Below are positions 39,481 through 48,578 of a stretch of DNA of 64,000 bases, one piece after another. The translations under genes and the position numbers were made by a program. Every line of letters begins with the position of its first letter. Positions within the stretch are counted from its first letter, which is position 1. The DNA comes from Alloalcanivorax marinus (GTDB taxonomy: Bacteria > Pseudomonadota > Gammaproteobacteria > Pseudomonadales > Alcanivoracaceae), in the NCBI RefSeq assembly GCF_016906305.1, contig NZ_JADDOL010000006.1, forward strand, positions 1 to 64,000. Reading direction: 5' to 3'. Under the pieces are notes generated by a model. The model worked only from the letters and a program-made list of their open reading frames with translations. It was not told the origin of the DNA and searched no databases.

Positions 39481-39576
39481 AGACGATTCAGGATAAAAGA
39501 CGATTCAGGATACAGGATGCAGGATACAGGAGGTGGCACGGCACCACGCCTGCATCCTGTATCCTGGATCCTGTAT
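39481..39576. repeat. Inverted arms of tandem heptamers (CAGGATA type) between convergent genes
   Basis: AGACGATTCAGGATA is repeated at 39481-39495 and 39498-39512. Four head-to-tail heptamers CAGGATA, CAGGATG, CAGGATA, CAGGAGG run from 39506 to 39533. The complementary arm at 39549-39576 reads CCTGCAT, CCTGTAT, CCTGGAT, CCTGTAT. An 18-bp perfect match pairs 39506-39523 with 39549-39566. The element fills the gap between the SDR and DUF2505 genes. It may act as a bidirectional terminator or be a dispersed genomic repeat. Confidence 0.65.
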
Positions 39577-39592
39577 CGCCGTCAGGCCCCCG

Positions 39593-40099
39593 TCAGGCCT
39601 GGTGATGCTCTTGGATATAGCGGATGGTGTGCCGGTAATCCCCCTCCAGGGCCTGTTCGAAGCGCTGCGCGATCAGGCTCTCCAGTTTGCGCCCCACCAG
39701 CGGCACAGAGGATTTCACCGCCACCCGGGTGGTCTGCACCGCCTCGTCGCCGTCGGCGCCCAGCGCCATGGTGCCCCCCACCTTCACCGGCACGCTGCCG
39801 AGCACGAAACGGTAATCCGCCTGGTAACCGGCCCGGGCCGGCCGCCAGCGGAATTCGGTGGTCAGTTCCGCCTGCTCGGGCAGGAATTTGCGGGCCACGC
39901 TCGGCACCTTGTCCAGGCGGATGGCGATGGGCTGAACGATGCGAATCAGAAAACCGTCGCCCTGGGGCTCGAACGCCTCGAACCGATAATCGTCCACCCC
40001 GCCCCAGGCGAAGCGTTGTTCGAAAAACGCCTTGCTGGTGAGAATGCCGTACAGCTCTTCCACATTCACCGGATAACGGCGCTCGACGATCTCTTCCAT
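39593..40099 (-). CDS. DUF2505 family protein (SRPBCC-like)
   Basis: 168 aa. The sequence matches the DUF2505 pattern: EERR-like start with YPVNVEELYGILTSKAFFEQ, central RFAWGGVDDYRFEAFEP, and a C-terminal helix GRKLESLIAQRFEQALEG. The fold is expected to be START/SRPBCC-like with a hydrophobic ligand cavity; the ligand is unknown. It is divergent from the enoyl-reductase-like gene, so the two may be related in function, perhaps lipid handling. Confidence 0.8.
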   Translation of the reverse strand: MEEIVERRYPVNVEELYGILTSKAFFEQRFAWGGVDDYRFEAFEPQGDGFLIRIVQPIAIRLDKVPSVARKFLPEQAELTTEFRWRPARAGYQADYRFVLGSVPVKVGGTMALGADGDEAVQTTRVAVKSSVPLVGRKLESLIAQRFEQALEGDYRHTIRYIQEHHQA

Positions 40100-40220
40100 T
40101 TTCTCTCCTGATGAAAAGCGTCACGGTCATGGGCCGACCTGGCCGGCAACGCTACACTGACGTTTGTGCCAATGCCACTTGTACCAATGCCACTGACCCG
40201 CCCGGCAACAAGGAGATGCC

Positions 40221-41402
40221 ATGACCACACGTCCCTACGCCCTGGTACTGTTCGGCGCCACCGGTTTCACCGGCGGACTGACCGCTCACTATCTGGCCCG
40301 CCATCTGCCACCGGGCACGCCCTGGGCCCTGGCCGGCCGCAACCGCGCCAAACTGGAACAGGTGGCCGCCGGGCTGCCCGGCGACGCCGATACGCCTGCC
40401 CTGCTGGAAGCGGACAGCGCCGACCCGCGCGCCCTGGCGGAACTGGCCGCCGCCACCCGCGCCCTGGCCACCACCGTGGGCCCCTATATGCGCCACGGCG
40501 AACCGTTGGTGCGGGCCTGCGTGGAACAGGGCACGCATTACTGCGATCTTACCGGCGAGCCGGAGTTCGTGAATACCCTGATTCCGCGCTACCACGAAGC
40601 CGCGCAAAAGGCCGGCTGCGCCATTGTTAACTGTTGCGGCTTCGATTCCATTCCCCACGACGCCGGCGCCCTGTTCACGGTGCGCGAACTGGCCCGCGCC
40701 CATGGCGGCCGGCTGACCGCGCCGGTGAGCGTGGAGGGGGCGGTATCGTTCTCCGCGTCGTTCTCCGGCGGCACCTGGCAGTCGGCGCTGGAAGCCTTCG
40801 CCCGGCCCCGCCAGAACCAGCAGCGTCTGCGCGACGCCCGCGTGCGACTCAAGCAATGGTATCCGCGTCCGGTGGGCGCGCTGTCCTCGCGGCCCCATAA
40901 GGACGGCGAGCTGGGCGGCTGGCTGGCGCCCATGCCCACCATCGACCCGCTGGTGGTGCTGCGCTCCGCCAGTGCCCTGGAGGACTACGGCCCCGCTTTC
41001 CGCTATGGCCACTACCTGGTCACCCCGAGCCTGGCGAAACTGGTGGGCGGCGCCGCCGGCGTCGGCGGCCTGGTGCTGGCCGCCCAGATCGGCCCGCTGC
41101 GGCGACGGTTGATGAAAAGCCGCCCCTCCGGCGCCGGGCCGGACCCGGAAACCCGCGCCCGCTCCTGGTTCCAGGTCCGCTTCCGCGGGCGCTGCGGCGA
41201 CACCGAGGTGCGCTGCCGGGTGGCCGGTGGCGACCCGGGCTACGACGAAACCGCCAAGATGCTGTCGGAAACCCTGATGGGGCTGGCACTGGATCCGGGC
41301 GCGCCGGACCATACCGGCGTGGTCACGCCGGTGATGGCCCTGGGCGACCGTCTTATCGAGCGGCTGCAAGCGGCGGGCATGGTGTTCGAACGGGAAGCCT
41401 GA
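40221..41402 (+). CDS. Trans-acting enoyl reductase / saccharopine dehydrogenase-like protein
   Basis: 393 aa with AAGGAGATGCC before the ATG. The NAD(P)-binding Rossmann motif is LFGATGFTGGLTAHYL (about 10-25). Further family blocks are TTVGPYMRHGEPLV, THYCDLTGEPEFV and NCCGFDSIPHDAGALF. This family includes mycobacterial trans-acting enoyl reductases that work with polyketide synthases on phthiocerol lipids, and eukaryotic SCCPDH. In proteobacteria the substrate is unknown; a lipid double bond is likely. The end abuts the convergent hydrolase gene. Direct repeats of CCAATGCCACT lie in the upstream region (about 40168-40192). Confidence 0.82.
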   Translation: MTTRPYALVLFGATGFTGGLTAHYLARHLPPGTPWALAGRNRAKLEQVAAGLPGDADTPALLEADSADPRALAELAAATRALATTVGPYMRHGEPLVRACVEQGTHYCDLTGEPEFVNTLIPRYHEAAQKAGCAIVNCCGFDSIPHDAGALFTVRELARAHGGRLTAPVSVEGAVSFSASFSGGTWQSALEAFARPRQNQQRLRDARVRLKQWYPRPVGALSSRPHKDGELGGWLAPMPTIDPLVVLRSASALEDYGPAFRYGHYLVTPSLAKLVGGAAGVGGLVLAAQIGPLRRRLMKSRPSGAGPDPETRARSWFQVRFRGRCGDTEVRCRVAGGDPGYDETAKMLSETLMGLALDPGAPDHTGVVTPVMALGDRLIERLQAAGMVFEREA

Positions 41403-42254
41403 TCAGCCGTCGAGGAAAGCGCCGATCTCCGTGGCCACCGGCGCCGGATCGTCCATGTGCAGATGGTGGCGGCCGGGCAGCCGGCCCACGGTGACGTCCG
41501 CCAGCCAGGCGATGCGATGGTCGAAGCGGCCGTCGCCGCCCAGGCCCTGGTCGCCCAGGATCAGCAGCGTGGGCGCGCGGATCGCGCGCACGAACCCTTC
41601 CACCTGTTCCTCGGTGAGGCGCAGCGACGAGGTCAGCCGCAGGCGTGCGTCGGCGCGCCAGGTCCAGCCGCCGTCCACCGGCTCCAGGCCCCGCTCGCAG
41701 AGCAGCCGCGCGGACGCCTCCTCCAGACCGCCCAGGGCCGGCAGCCGGGCGGCCACCGCCTGTTCCGGATCGGCGTAGACCGGTTTGCGCTTGCCCGGCA
41801 GGGTGAGCATTTGCTCAATGGCCTTGCGCAGCGTGTCCGGGGCGTCGTCGCCGGCGGTGGCCGGCGGCCCCAGGCCCTCGATCAGCACCAGCTTCTCCAC
41901 CCGCTCCGGGAAGGTGCCGGCGAACAGGCACGCCACCCCGGCGCCCATGGAGTGCCCCATCAACACGAAGCGCTGCCAGCCCAGGGCATCCGCCACCGCC
42001 AGCACGTCGCGGACATGGTCCACATAATGCGTGGCCTGGTCCGCCGGCCGGTGGTCGGAATGACCGTGACCGGCGAAATCCAGGGCCACCATGGGGTTGG
42101 GCAGCTTGCCGGCCAGCGGCAGGAACGAGGCCGCGTTGTCCAGCCAGCCGTGCAGGGCCAGGATCGGCAGCCCCTCCCCGTCCCATTGCAGCGCTGCCAG
42201 GTCCTGGCCATAAACGTGGAAACAGCGTTCCGCCGGCGGTTCAGAGCGCCACAT
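41403..42254 (-). CDS. Alpha/beta hydrolase
   Basis: 283 aa. The oxyanion region reads LALHGWLDNAASF (HG motif), the nucleophile elbow is GHSMGAG (Ser about residue 102), the acid is probably Asp in LILGDQGLGG, and the His lies in LPGRHHLHMDDP. It resembles serine hydrolases of the epoxide-hydrolase/esterase branch. Its start overlaps the preceding hydrolase gene by 14 nt, so the two are co-transcribed. The substrate is unknown. Confidence 0.87.
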   Translation of the reverse strand: MWRSEPPAERCFHVYGQDLAALQWDGEGLPILALHGWLDNAASFLPLAGKLPNPMVALDFAGHGHSDHRPADQATHYVDHVRDVLAVADALGWQRFVLMGHSMGAGVACLFAGTFPERVEKLVLIEGLGPPATAGDDAPDTLRKAIEQMLTLPGKRKPVYADPEQAVAARLPALGGLEEASARLLCERGLEPVDGGWTWRADARLRLTSSLRLTEEQVEGFVRAIRAPTLLILGDQGLGGDGRFDHRIAWLADVTVGRLPGRHHLHMDDPAPVATEIGAFLDG

Positions 42255-43083
42255 CGCGCTGCTCCCGATGATCGGCGCCGAGCAGGTCGTCCAGGGTGGC
42301 GAGCACCAGCGCGGCGGTGCCCTCCGGACGTTCCAGGGGATACATATGACTGCCCGGCGCGAACAGGCGCTTCATGCGATGGCGCCGGGCATGGCGGGCG
42401 CCGCCCTTGTGGAACAGATCCGGCGATTTTTCGCCGGTCACCAGGGCGCCGGGCACCTTGAGGCGCGGCAGCGAGGTGACACCGGTGGGCGTCTCACGGA
42501 ACACCGCCACTTCCACTTCCGGGCGAAAGCGCAGCCGCCAACCGTCACCGTGGCGCTCCAGGCCGTGCTCCAGATAGTGCTTCAGCGAGCGCGGGTCGAA
42601 CGCCTTGAACAGGCCCCGGGAATTGAAGTAGCTCTCCACATCGTCCCAGCTGGCCCAATAGTCCAGACGGCCCTTGCTCTTGTGCGCCGGCGAGAACCGG
42701 TCTTCCAGGCCGGTCAGCCTGGCGAGCCGATAGACCAGGCCCTGCAGCCCGTTGGCCACCGGCGGGTCGAGCATCACCAGGGCGCTGAACCAATCCGGAT
42801 GGCGATGGGCCACCCAGAACATCAGCACCGACCCCATGGAGTGGCCCAGGCCGATGATCGGCTTTGGCAGGGGTTCGAGAAAGGCTTCCAGCTCCAGGCT
42901 CAGGCTCTCCCAGTTGGCATCCACCGGGTAGCGGGGGTCCTGGCCCAGGCATTCCACCACGCGCACGTCGTAGTGGTCGCGCAGGGGGTCCAGAAAGGTG
43001 TCGTAGCTGTGGCCGGGAACACCGTTGGCGTGGGCGAACGCCAGCACCGGCTTGCGGCCGGCCAGCAGGGCCGCGTCGTTCAT
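42241..43083 (-). CDS. Alpha/beta hydrolase, second of a tandem pair
   Basis: 280 aa from the ATG at 43083. The nucleophile elbow is GLGHSMGSVLMFW. The His probably lies in APGSHMYPLERP, and the N-terminal FAHANGVPGHSYDTFLDPL is typical of this branch. It is only distantly similar to its downstream neighbour, so it is not a recent duplication. The pair might act on esters or lactones; there is no direct evidence. Confidence 0.87.
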   Translation of the reverse strand: MNDAALLAGRKPVLAFAHANGVPGHSYDTFLDPLRDHYDVRVVECLGQDPRYPVDANWESLSLELEAFLEPLPKPIIGLGHSMGSVLMFWVAHRHPDWFSALVMLDPPVANGLQGLVYRLARLTGLEDRFSPAHKSKGRLDYWASWDDVESYFNSRGLFKAFDPRSLKHYLEHGLERHGDGWRLRFRPEVEVAVFRETPTGVTSLPRLKVPGALVTGEKSPDLFHKGGARHARRHRMKRLFAPGSHMYPLERPEGTAALVLATLDDLLGADHREQRDVAL

Positions 43084-43198
43084 TGTCCGTCTCCTCGAAA
43101 CCGAACGCCGATGATACCCGCCTGGCGGGTCAAACTCATGGACCGATTCAACCGCGTGCCGATCCGGTGGTGTACAATGCGCCGCAAACGGAGGTGAT

Positions 43199-44023
43199 AT
43201 GACGCTGATTTCATTCAACATCAATGGCATTCGCGCCCGTCTCCACCAGCTGGAGACGTTGCTGGAAAAATACCGCCCGACGCTGCTGGGGCTGCAGGAA
43301 ACCAAGGTGCAGGACAGCGAGTTCCCGGAACAGGCGGTGCGCGATCTGGGCTACCACCCGTACTATTTCGGGCAGAAAGGTCATTACGGCGTCGCCCTGC
43401 TCACCCGTGAGCCGCTGGAGGATGTGCGTTATGGCTTTCCCAACGACGGCGAGGATTCCCAACGGCGCATGATCATCGGCCGGCTCCGCGACGCGGACGG
43501 CAAACCGGTGACCGTACTGAACGGCTATTTTCCCCAGGGCGAAAACCGCGAGCATCCGGTGAAGTTTCCGGCCAAGGAAAAGTTCTACCAGGACCTGCAG
43601 GACTACCTGGAACAATACCATCGCCCGGATGAGCAACTGGCGATCATGGGTGACTTCAACATCTCCTCCACCGATCTGGACATCGGTATCGGCGAGGCCA
43701 ACCGCAAGCGCTGGCTGCGCGAGGGCAAGACCAGCTTCCTGCCGGAGGAACGGGCCTGGTGGCAGCGGCTGGTGGATTGGGGCCTGGTGGACACCTTCCG
43801 CCACCACCATCCGGACACCGACGATATTTTTTCCTGGTTCGATTACCGGTCCCGGGGCTTCGAGCGCGACCCGCGCCGCGGCCTGCGCATCGACACCGTG
43901 CTGGCCACGCCGGCGCTGCTGGAGCGCCTCACCGATACCGGCGTGGACTACGATATTCGTGGCATGGAACGGCCCTCGGACCACTGTCCGGTGTGGAGCC
44001 GCTTCGATAACCTGCCCTCATGA
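43199..44023 (+). CDS. xthA: Exodeoxyribonuclease III (XthA)
   Basis: 274 aa (E. coli 268). It is an AP endonuclease and 3' exonuclease for base-excision repair. Metal and catalytic blocks: [52 protein letters not shown] and SDHCPVW. A TACAAT -10-like box (43173-43178) and GGAGGTGAT precede the ATG. The stop overlaps the next ATG by four bases, which couples xthA to a membrane protein gene. Confidence 0.97.
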   Translation: MTLISFNINGIRARLHQLETLLEKYRPTLLGLQETKVQDSEFPEQAVRDLGYHPYYFGQKGHYGVALLTREPLEDVRYGFPNDGEDSQRRMIIGRLRDADGKPVTVLNGYFPQGENREHPVKFPAKEKFYQDLQDYLEQYHRPDEQLAIMGDFNISSTDLDIGIGEANRKRWLREGKTSFLPEERAWWQRLVDWGLVDTFRHHHPDTDDIFSWFDYRSRGFERDPRRGLRIDTVLATPALLERLTDTGVDYDIRGMERPSDHCPVWSRFDNLPS

Positions 44024-45030
44024 GCGTTCATGTCCACCTGAAGAAGCTGCGCCCGGGGCTCGATTCCCTGGGCTTCCTGATCGATGTGCTGATGATCGTG
44101 CTGGTGATCGTCAACCTGGCGTTGATCGTCTTCGATTGGGTGTATCGGGTGGAATCGGTGCAGGCCCTGCTGCAAACCTGGGTGCCGGGTTTCTACACCT
44201 TCTACAAGGAACGGATCCACGCCAATTTCTTTGAAATCGATCTGGCCTTCGTCACCGTCTATCTGACCGAGTTCGTGATCCGCTGGGGCTTCGCCATCGC
44301 CCGGCGCACCTACCACCGCTGGTTCTTCTATCCGTTCGTGCACTGGTACGACCTGCTCGGCTGCATCCCGGTGGGCAGCTTCCGCTGGCTGCGGATTCTG
44401 CGCGTGGTGAGTCTGATGTTCCGGCTGCAGAAGATGGGCGTGGTGGACTTCCGCGACACCTATCTGGGCCGCACCCTGATCAAGTACTACAAGGTACTGA
44501 TGGAGGAAATCTCGGACCGGGTGGTGATCAACGTGCTGGAAGGCGCGCAGCGGGAAATCCGCACCGGCGGCCCGATGATGCACCGCATCGAACGGGAGGT
44601 GCTGGCGCCCCGCCGGGAGCAGCTGGTGGACTATCTGGCCGGGCGCATCGCCGCCGCCACCCACCGCAGCCACGACCAGTATCGGGACCGGCTCGGCGAG
44701 TATCTGGTCTACCTGACCGACGAAGCGGTGCAGCGCACCGCCGCCGGTCGACGCCTGGCGCAGATGCCGGTGGCCGGCCCGCGGGCCATCGCCCTGCTTG
44801 GCGACACCGTGCGCGACAGCGGCACCGCCCTGGTGGATCAGCTGGTGGAGGACATCAGCTCACCGGCCAACCGGCCCCGCCTGGACGCCCTGATCGACGA
44901 CATCATCAGCGCCTCCGGCGGCGGCGGTGAACAGCTCAACGAGATGGTGAAACAGACGCTGCTGGAAATTCTGGACCATGTGAAGGCCCAGGTGGCGGTG
45001 CAGCACTGGAAGGAAGAAGAGGATTTCTAG
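44020..45030 (+). CDS. Voltage-sensor-like membrane protein without a pore
   Basis: 336 aa. Four hydrophobic segments look like S1 (18-40), S2 (70-92, with Asp74 and Glu84), S3 (102-118, [12 protein letters not shown]) and S4 (120-138, with R122, R125, R128, R135 and K138 in a mostly three-residue rhythm). No pore loop or selectivity filter follows. Instead about 200 soluble, helix-rich residues run to the C-terminus ([33 protein letters not shown]). Databases often label such proteins ion transporter or hypothetical. The start overlaps the xthA stop (ATGA). Its function is unknown; a voltage sensor or proton-permeation role are both possible. Confidence 0.8.
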   Translation: MSVHVHLKKLRPGLDSLGFLIDVLMIVLVIVNLALIVFDWVYRVESVQALLQTWVPGFYTFYKERIHANFFEIDLAFVTVYLTEFVIRWGFAIARRTYHRWFFYPFVHWYDLLGCIPVGSFRWLRILRVVSLMFRLQKMGVVDFRDTYLGRTLIKYYKVLMEEISDRVVINVLEGAQREIRTGGPMMHRIEREVLAPRREQLVDYLAGRIAAATHRSHDQYRDRLGEYLVYLTDEAVQRTAAGRRLAQMPVAGPRAIALLGDTVRDSGTALVDQLVEDISSPANRPRLDALIDDIISASGGGGEQLNEMVKQTLLEILDHVKAQVAVQHWKEEEDF

Positions 45031-45037
45031 GGCCCGC

Positions 45038-45499
45038 TCAGCCCGGGCCGCGCATCCACAGCAGACGGGCGCCGCCGGGGGCCGCTACCTCCACTTCCAG
45101 GGCGGCCACGGTGCCGACGCGAAAGGCCGGCCGCGCAGTGGGTTCGCCGATCCAGACGGCGGTGAGCAGGGACACCAGCGGCATATGGCTGACCAGCACC
45201 GTGTTGTCCTGCTCCGGCTGCAGGATCAGCCAGTCGAGAAACGCCTGGGGCCGCGCCTCCGGCACCAGCCAGCCACAGGCCTCCTGATCCTGACCGCCGT
45301 AGGCGCGGGCAATGCACAGGGCGGTTTGCTGGGCGCGCCGGTAGGGGCTGGCGATCAACCGCTCCATCCGCACGCCCTCCGCGCGCAGATCCTGCCACAA
45401 CGCCATTACCTCCAGACGGCCCCGCTCGGTGAGCGGCCGTTCCGCGTCGGTGGGCGCCTGCGCCACGGCCTCGCCGTGGCGGCACAGATAGACTCTCAA
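45038..45499 (-). CDS. sixA: Phosphohistidine phosphatase SixA
   Basis: 153 aa, a histidine phosphatase-superfamily protein. The nucleophile is His8 in LCRHGEAVAQ; RHGE and the second His in VLVSHMPLVSLL are intact. In E. coli SixA acts on phosphohistidine signalling proteins of the PTS/ArcB type. Its ATG overlaps the gpsA stop by four bases, so it is second in a gpsA-sixA operon. It is convergent with the voltage-sensor-like gene. Confidence 0.92.
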   Translation of the reverse strand: MRVYLCRHGEAVAQAPTDAERPLTERGRLEVMALWQDLRAEGVRMERLIASPYRRAQQTALCIARAYGGQDQEACGWLVPEARPQAFLDWLILQPEQDNTVLVSHMPLVSLLTAVWIGEPTARPAFRVGTVAALEVEVAAPGGARLLWMRGPG

Positions 45500-46530
45500 G
45501 CGGTTCCCCCGTGAAAGCTGAACTCCACGTCGTGCTTGTGCTCGCCGCTCATCAGCCGGGCGATCATGGTGTCCAGCGGCTTGCCCTCGTAGATGATCTC
45601 ATAGAGAGCGGTGGCCAGGGGCATATAAACGTTCAGTTCCCGGGCCCGGGTCGCCACCAGCCGGATGGTGTTCAGGCCCTCGGCGGTCTGCCCGAGGGCC
45701 TCCAGCGCCTGATTCAGGTCCTGGCCGCTGCCCAGGGCGTGGCCGAGGCGGTAGTTGCGTGACAGCGAGGAGGAACAGGTGGCGATCAGGTCGCCCACGC
45801 CGGACAGCCCCAGGAAGGTGAGCGGGTTGGCGCCCAGCTCCACGGCGAAGCGGCTCATCTCCGCCAGGGCCCGGGTCAGCATGAAGCTGCGGCTGTTTTC
45901 GCCGATGCCGATGGCGGCGGCCATGCCGGACGCCACCGCGTAGATGTTCTTGAGCGCGCCGCCCAGTTCCACCCCGTAGATGTCCGGGTTGTCGTAGACG
46001 CGGAAATAGTCACAGCTGAGCGCCTTTTGCACCGTCTGGCAGAGCGCCTCGTCGGGGCTGGCGATCACCGTGCCGGTGAATTTGCGCTCGACGATCTCGC
46101 GGGCCAGATTCGGGCCGCTGAGCACGCCGATGCGCGCCTGGTCCCATTCCCGCTTGAGCAGCTGGCTCATCAACAGGAAGCCGTCTTCATGGATGCCCTT
46201 GGTGCAACTGACCACCAGGGTGCCCTCGGCCACCTTGGGGCGGGCCTGCCGCAGCACCTCCACGAAGGCGCCGGAGGGCACCGCCACGAACACCAGATCG
46301 GCGCCGTCCAGCACCTCGTCCAGGCTTTCCGTGGCGTGCACCCCTTCGGGCAGGGACTGCCCCGGCAGATAGCGGGGGTTCTCCCGGTCCTCGTTGATGG
46401 CCGCGGCGGTTTCCGGGTCGCGCACCCACAGCCGGGTGCGATGGCCGTTCTCGGCCAGGATGCTGGCCATGGCGGTGCCGAAACTGCCGCCGCCCAGGAT
46501 CGCGGCGGTGTGTGGCTGATGCTGCTTCAC
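45496..46530 (-). CDS. gpsA: Glycerol-3-phosphate dehydrogenase [NAD(P)+] GpsA
   Basis: 344 aa from the GTG at 46530, with GAGGGG upstream; further in-frame extension is not typical. It reduces dihydroxyacetone phosphate to sn-glycerol 3-phosphate for phospholipid synthesis. The NAD loop is ILGGGSFGTAMAS. The substrate-binding block is VELGGALKNIYAVASGM with the catalytic Lys, and GENSRSFMLTRALAEM follows. It is followed by sixA with a 4-base overlap. Confidence 0.96.
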   Translation of the reverse strand: MKQHQPHTAAILGGGSFGTAMASILAENGHRTRLWVRDPETAAAINEDRENPRYLPGQSLPEGVHATESLDEVLDGADLVFVAVPSGAFVEVLRQARPKVAEGTLVVSCTKGIHEDGFLLMSQLLKREWDQARIGVLSGPNLAREIVERKFTGTVIASPDEALCQTVQKALSCDYFRVYDNPDIYGVELGGALKNIYAVASGMAAAIGIGENSRSFMLTRALAEMSRFAVELGANPLTFLGLSGVGDLIATCSSSLSRNYRLGHALGSGQDLNQALEALGQTAEGLNTIRLVATRARELNVYMPLATALYEIIYEGKPLDTMIARLMSGEHKHDVEFSFHGGTA

Positions 46531-46594
46531 GGGCGATGCCCCTCGAATCCGACGCGCGCCGCGCCCGACCAAGGGGCCACGGCGCGCGGAAAAT

Positions 46595-46620
46595 TTCCGG
46601 CATCATAGGACCTGCCGGAA
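46595..46620 (-). terminator. Hairpin after htpG
   Basis: TTCCGGCA (46595-46602) and TGCCGGAA (46613-46620) form a perfect 8-bp stem with a 10-nt loop. It lies 11 nt past the htpG stop, and on the minus strand ATTTT follows. It is a weak rho-independent terminator candidate ahead of gpsA. Confidence 0.5.
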
Positions 46621-46630
46621 CAAAATGCGA

Positions 46631-48511
46631 TCAGGCGCGCTCCGCCTGGGCCTGCAGCAGCCGGTTCAGGCGCCGGGCGGTGGCCGCTGGATCCTTGGGC
46701 AGGCGCCCCTCGGCGAGCAGGGCCTGGTCCAACAGCAGCTCGGCGATCTCGTCGAACCCGGCCTGATCCTCGATGCCCTGCAGCCGTTCCAGCAGCGGGT
46801 GGGACAGGTTCACCTCCAGGGCCGGTTTGCTTTCCGGCACCGGCTGGCCGGCGGCCTCCAGCATCTGGCGCAGCTGCGGACCCAGTTCGTCCTCGCCGAG
46901 CACCAGGCAGGCCGGCGATTCCACCAGACGACCGGTGGGCCGCACCTCGGTGACCCGGTCGCCGAGGCTGGCGGCCAGCCGCTCGATCAGCGGGTTGTCC
47001 TGCTCGGCGGCCTTGGCCTCCTCTTCCCGGTCGTCCATGTCGAGCTGACCACGGGCGGCGTTGACCAGCTTCTTGCCCTGGTACTCGTCCAGGTAGTTGA
47101 CCATCCACTCGTCCACACGGCCGGTGAGCAGCAGCACCTCGATGTTTTTCTTGCGGAATACCTCCAGGTGCGGGCTGTTGCGCGCCGCGTCCAGATTGTC
47201 GGCGAGCAGGTAGTAGATCTTGTCCTGCCCTTCGCCGGCCCGTTCCAGGTAGCGGTCCAGGGACACCGCGCCGGGAGCGGTGTCCTCGGTGGAGGGGAAA
47301 CGCAGCAAGGCGGCGATCGCCTCCCGGTTATCCGGGTCCTCGCCGATGCCCTCTTTCAGCACCTCGCCGAACTGGGCCCAGAAGGTGGCGTATTGCTCGT
47401 CGTCGTTGCCCAGTTTCTTGAGCATCTGCAGCACGCGCTTGGTGAGCGCGGCGCGGATCTTGCGCACCGGGCCGTAGTCCTGCAGCAGTTCGCGGCTCAC
47501 GTTCAGCGGCAGATTGGGCGCGTCGATCACGCCCTTGATAAAGCGCAGGTACATGGGCAGAAACTGCTCCGCGTCGTCCATGATGAACACGCGTTGCACG
47601 TACAGCTTGAGCCCGCGACTGGCCTCCCGGTGGTACAGATCGAACGGCGCCCGGGCCGGCACATACAGCAGGCTGGTGTATTCCAGGGCCCCTTCCACCT
47701 TGTTGTGGCTCCAGGTCAGGGCATCCTGAAAGTCGTGGCTGATGTGCCGGTAGAAATTCTGGTATTCCTCGTCGCTGACCTCGGTGCGCGGGCGCTGCCA
47801 CAGGGCGGTGGCGGAGTTGATGGTCTGCCATTCGCTTTCGCCCTGCTCGCCCTCCTCGCCGGCTTTCGCTTCGCTGGCCATGAGGATCGGAAAGGCCACG
47901 TGATCGGAGTACTGCTGTACCACCGAGCGCACCTTGCCGGCATCCAGGAACTCGCGGGCGTCTTCCCGCAGATGCAGCACCACGGCGGTGCCACGCTGTT
48001 CGCGGGTCACCGTTTCCACGATGAACTCGCCCTGGCCGTCGCTCTCCCAGCGCACGCCCTGCTCCGCCGGCTCACCGGCCCGGCGGCTGAACACTTCCAC
48101 CCGGTCGGCCACGATAAAGGCGGAATAGAAACCGACCCCGAACTGGCCGATCAGCTGGGCGTCCTTCTTGCGGTCGCCGGTCAGGCTGGCCAGGAATTTC
48201 TCGGTGCCGGAGCGGGCGATGGTGCCCAGGTTGTCCACCGCGTCCTCGCGGGACATGCCGATGCCATTGTCGGCGATGGTGAGGGTGCCGGCGTCCGGGT
48301 TCACCGTGAGCCGGATCCAGGGCTCCGGATCGCTTTCCATCAGGCTGTCGTCGTCGAGCGCCTGGAAGCGCAGTTTGTCGCAGGCGTCGGAGGCATTGGA
48401 AATCAGCTCGCGCAGGAAGATTTCCCGGTTGCTGTAGAGGGAATGCACCATCAGATGCAGCAGGCGGGACACTTCCGCCTGGAAACCACGGGTCTCGCGG
48501 TCCTGACTCAT
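46631..48511 (-). CDS. htpG: Molecular chaperone HtpG (bacterial Hsp90)
   Basis: 626 aa (E. coli 624) from the ATG at 48511 (MSQDRETRG); a GTG five codons upstream is less likely. The N-terminal GHKL ATPase shows ELISNASDACDKLRFQAL, ADNGIGM and QFGVGFYSAFIVADRV. The middle domain has VEGALEYTSLLYVPARAPFD and NLPLNVSRELLQ. The C-terminal dimerisation region ends with LLQAQAERA. It stands alone, with hairpin and spacer to gpsA. Confidence 0.98.
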   Translation of the reverse strand: MSQDRETRGFQAEVSRLLHLMVHSLYSNREIFLRELISNASDACDKLRFQALDDDSLMESDPEPWIRLTVNPDAGTLTIADNGIGMSREDAVDNLGTIARSGTEKFLASLTGDRKKDAQLIGQFGVGFYSAFIVADRVEVFSRRAGEPAEQGVRWESDGQGEFIVETVTREQRGTAVVLHLREDAREFLDAGKVRSVVQQYSDHVAFPILMASEAKAGEEGEQGESEWQTINSATALWQRPRTEVSDEEYQNFYRHISHDFQDALTWSHNKVEGALEYTSLLYVPARAPFDLYHREASRGLKLYVQRVFIMDDAEQFLPMYLRFIKGVIDAPNLPLNVSRELLQDYGPVRKIRAALTKRVLQMLKKLGNDDEQYATFWAQFGEVLKEGIGEDPDNREAIAALLRFPSTEDTAPGAVSLDRYLERAGEGQDKIYYLLADNLDAARNSPHLEVFRKKNIEVLLLTGRVDEWMVNYLDEYQGKKLVNAARGQLDMDDREEEAKAAEQDNPLIERLAASLGDRVTEVRPTGRLVESPACLVLGEDELGPQLRQMLEAAGQPVPESKPALEVNLSHPLLERLQGIEDQAGFDEIAELLLDQALLAEGRLPKDPAATARRLNRLLQAQAERA

Positions 48512-48578
48512 CGTTTTGTTCTCCACCAGAAATCAGTGTGTACGGCTGGCTGCAAAGATAGGCCCGCGGCGCCGGATT

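Noticed and set aside
39481-39576. CRISPR array
   Set aside because: The repeats are 7 bp without spacers and arranged as inverted arms. There are no cas genes in the window.
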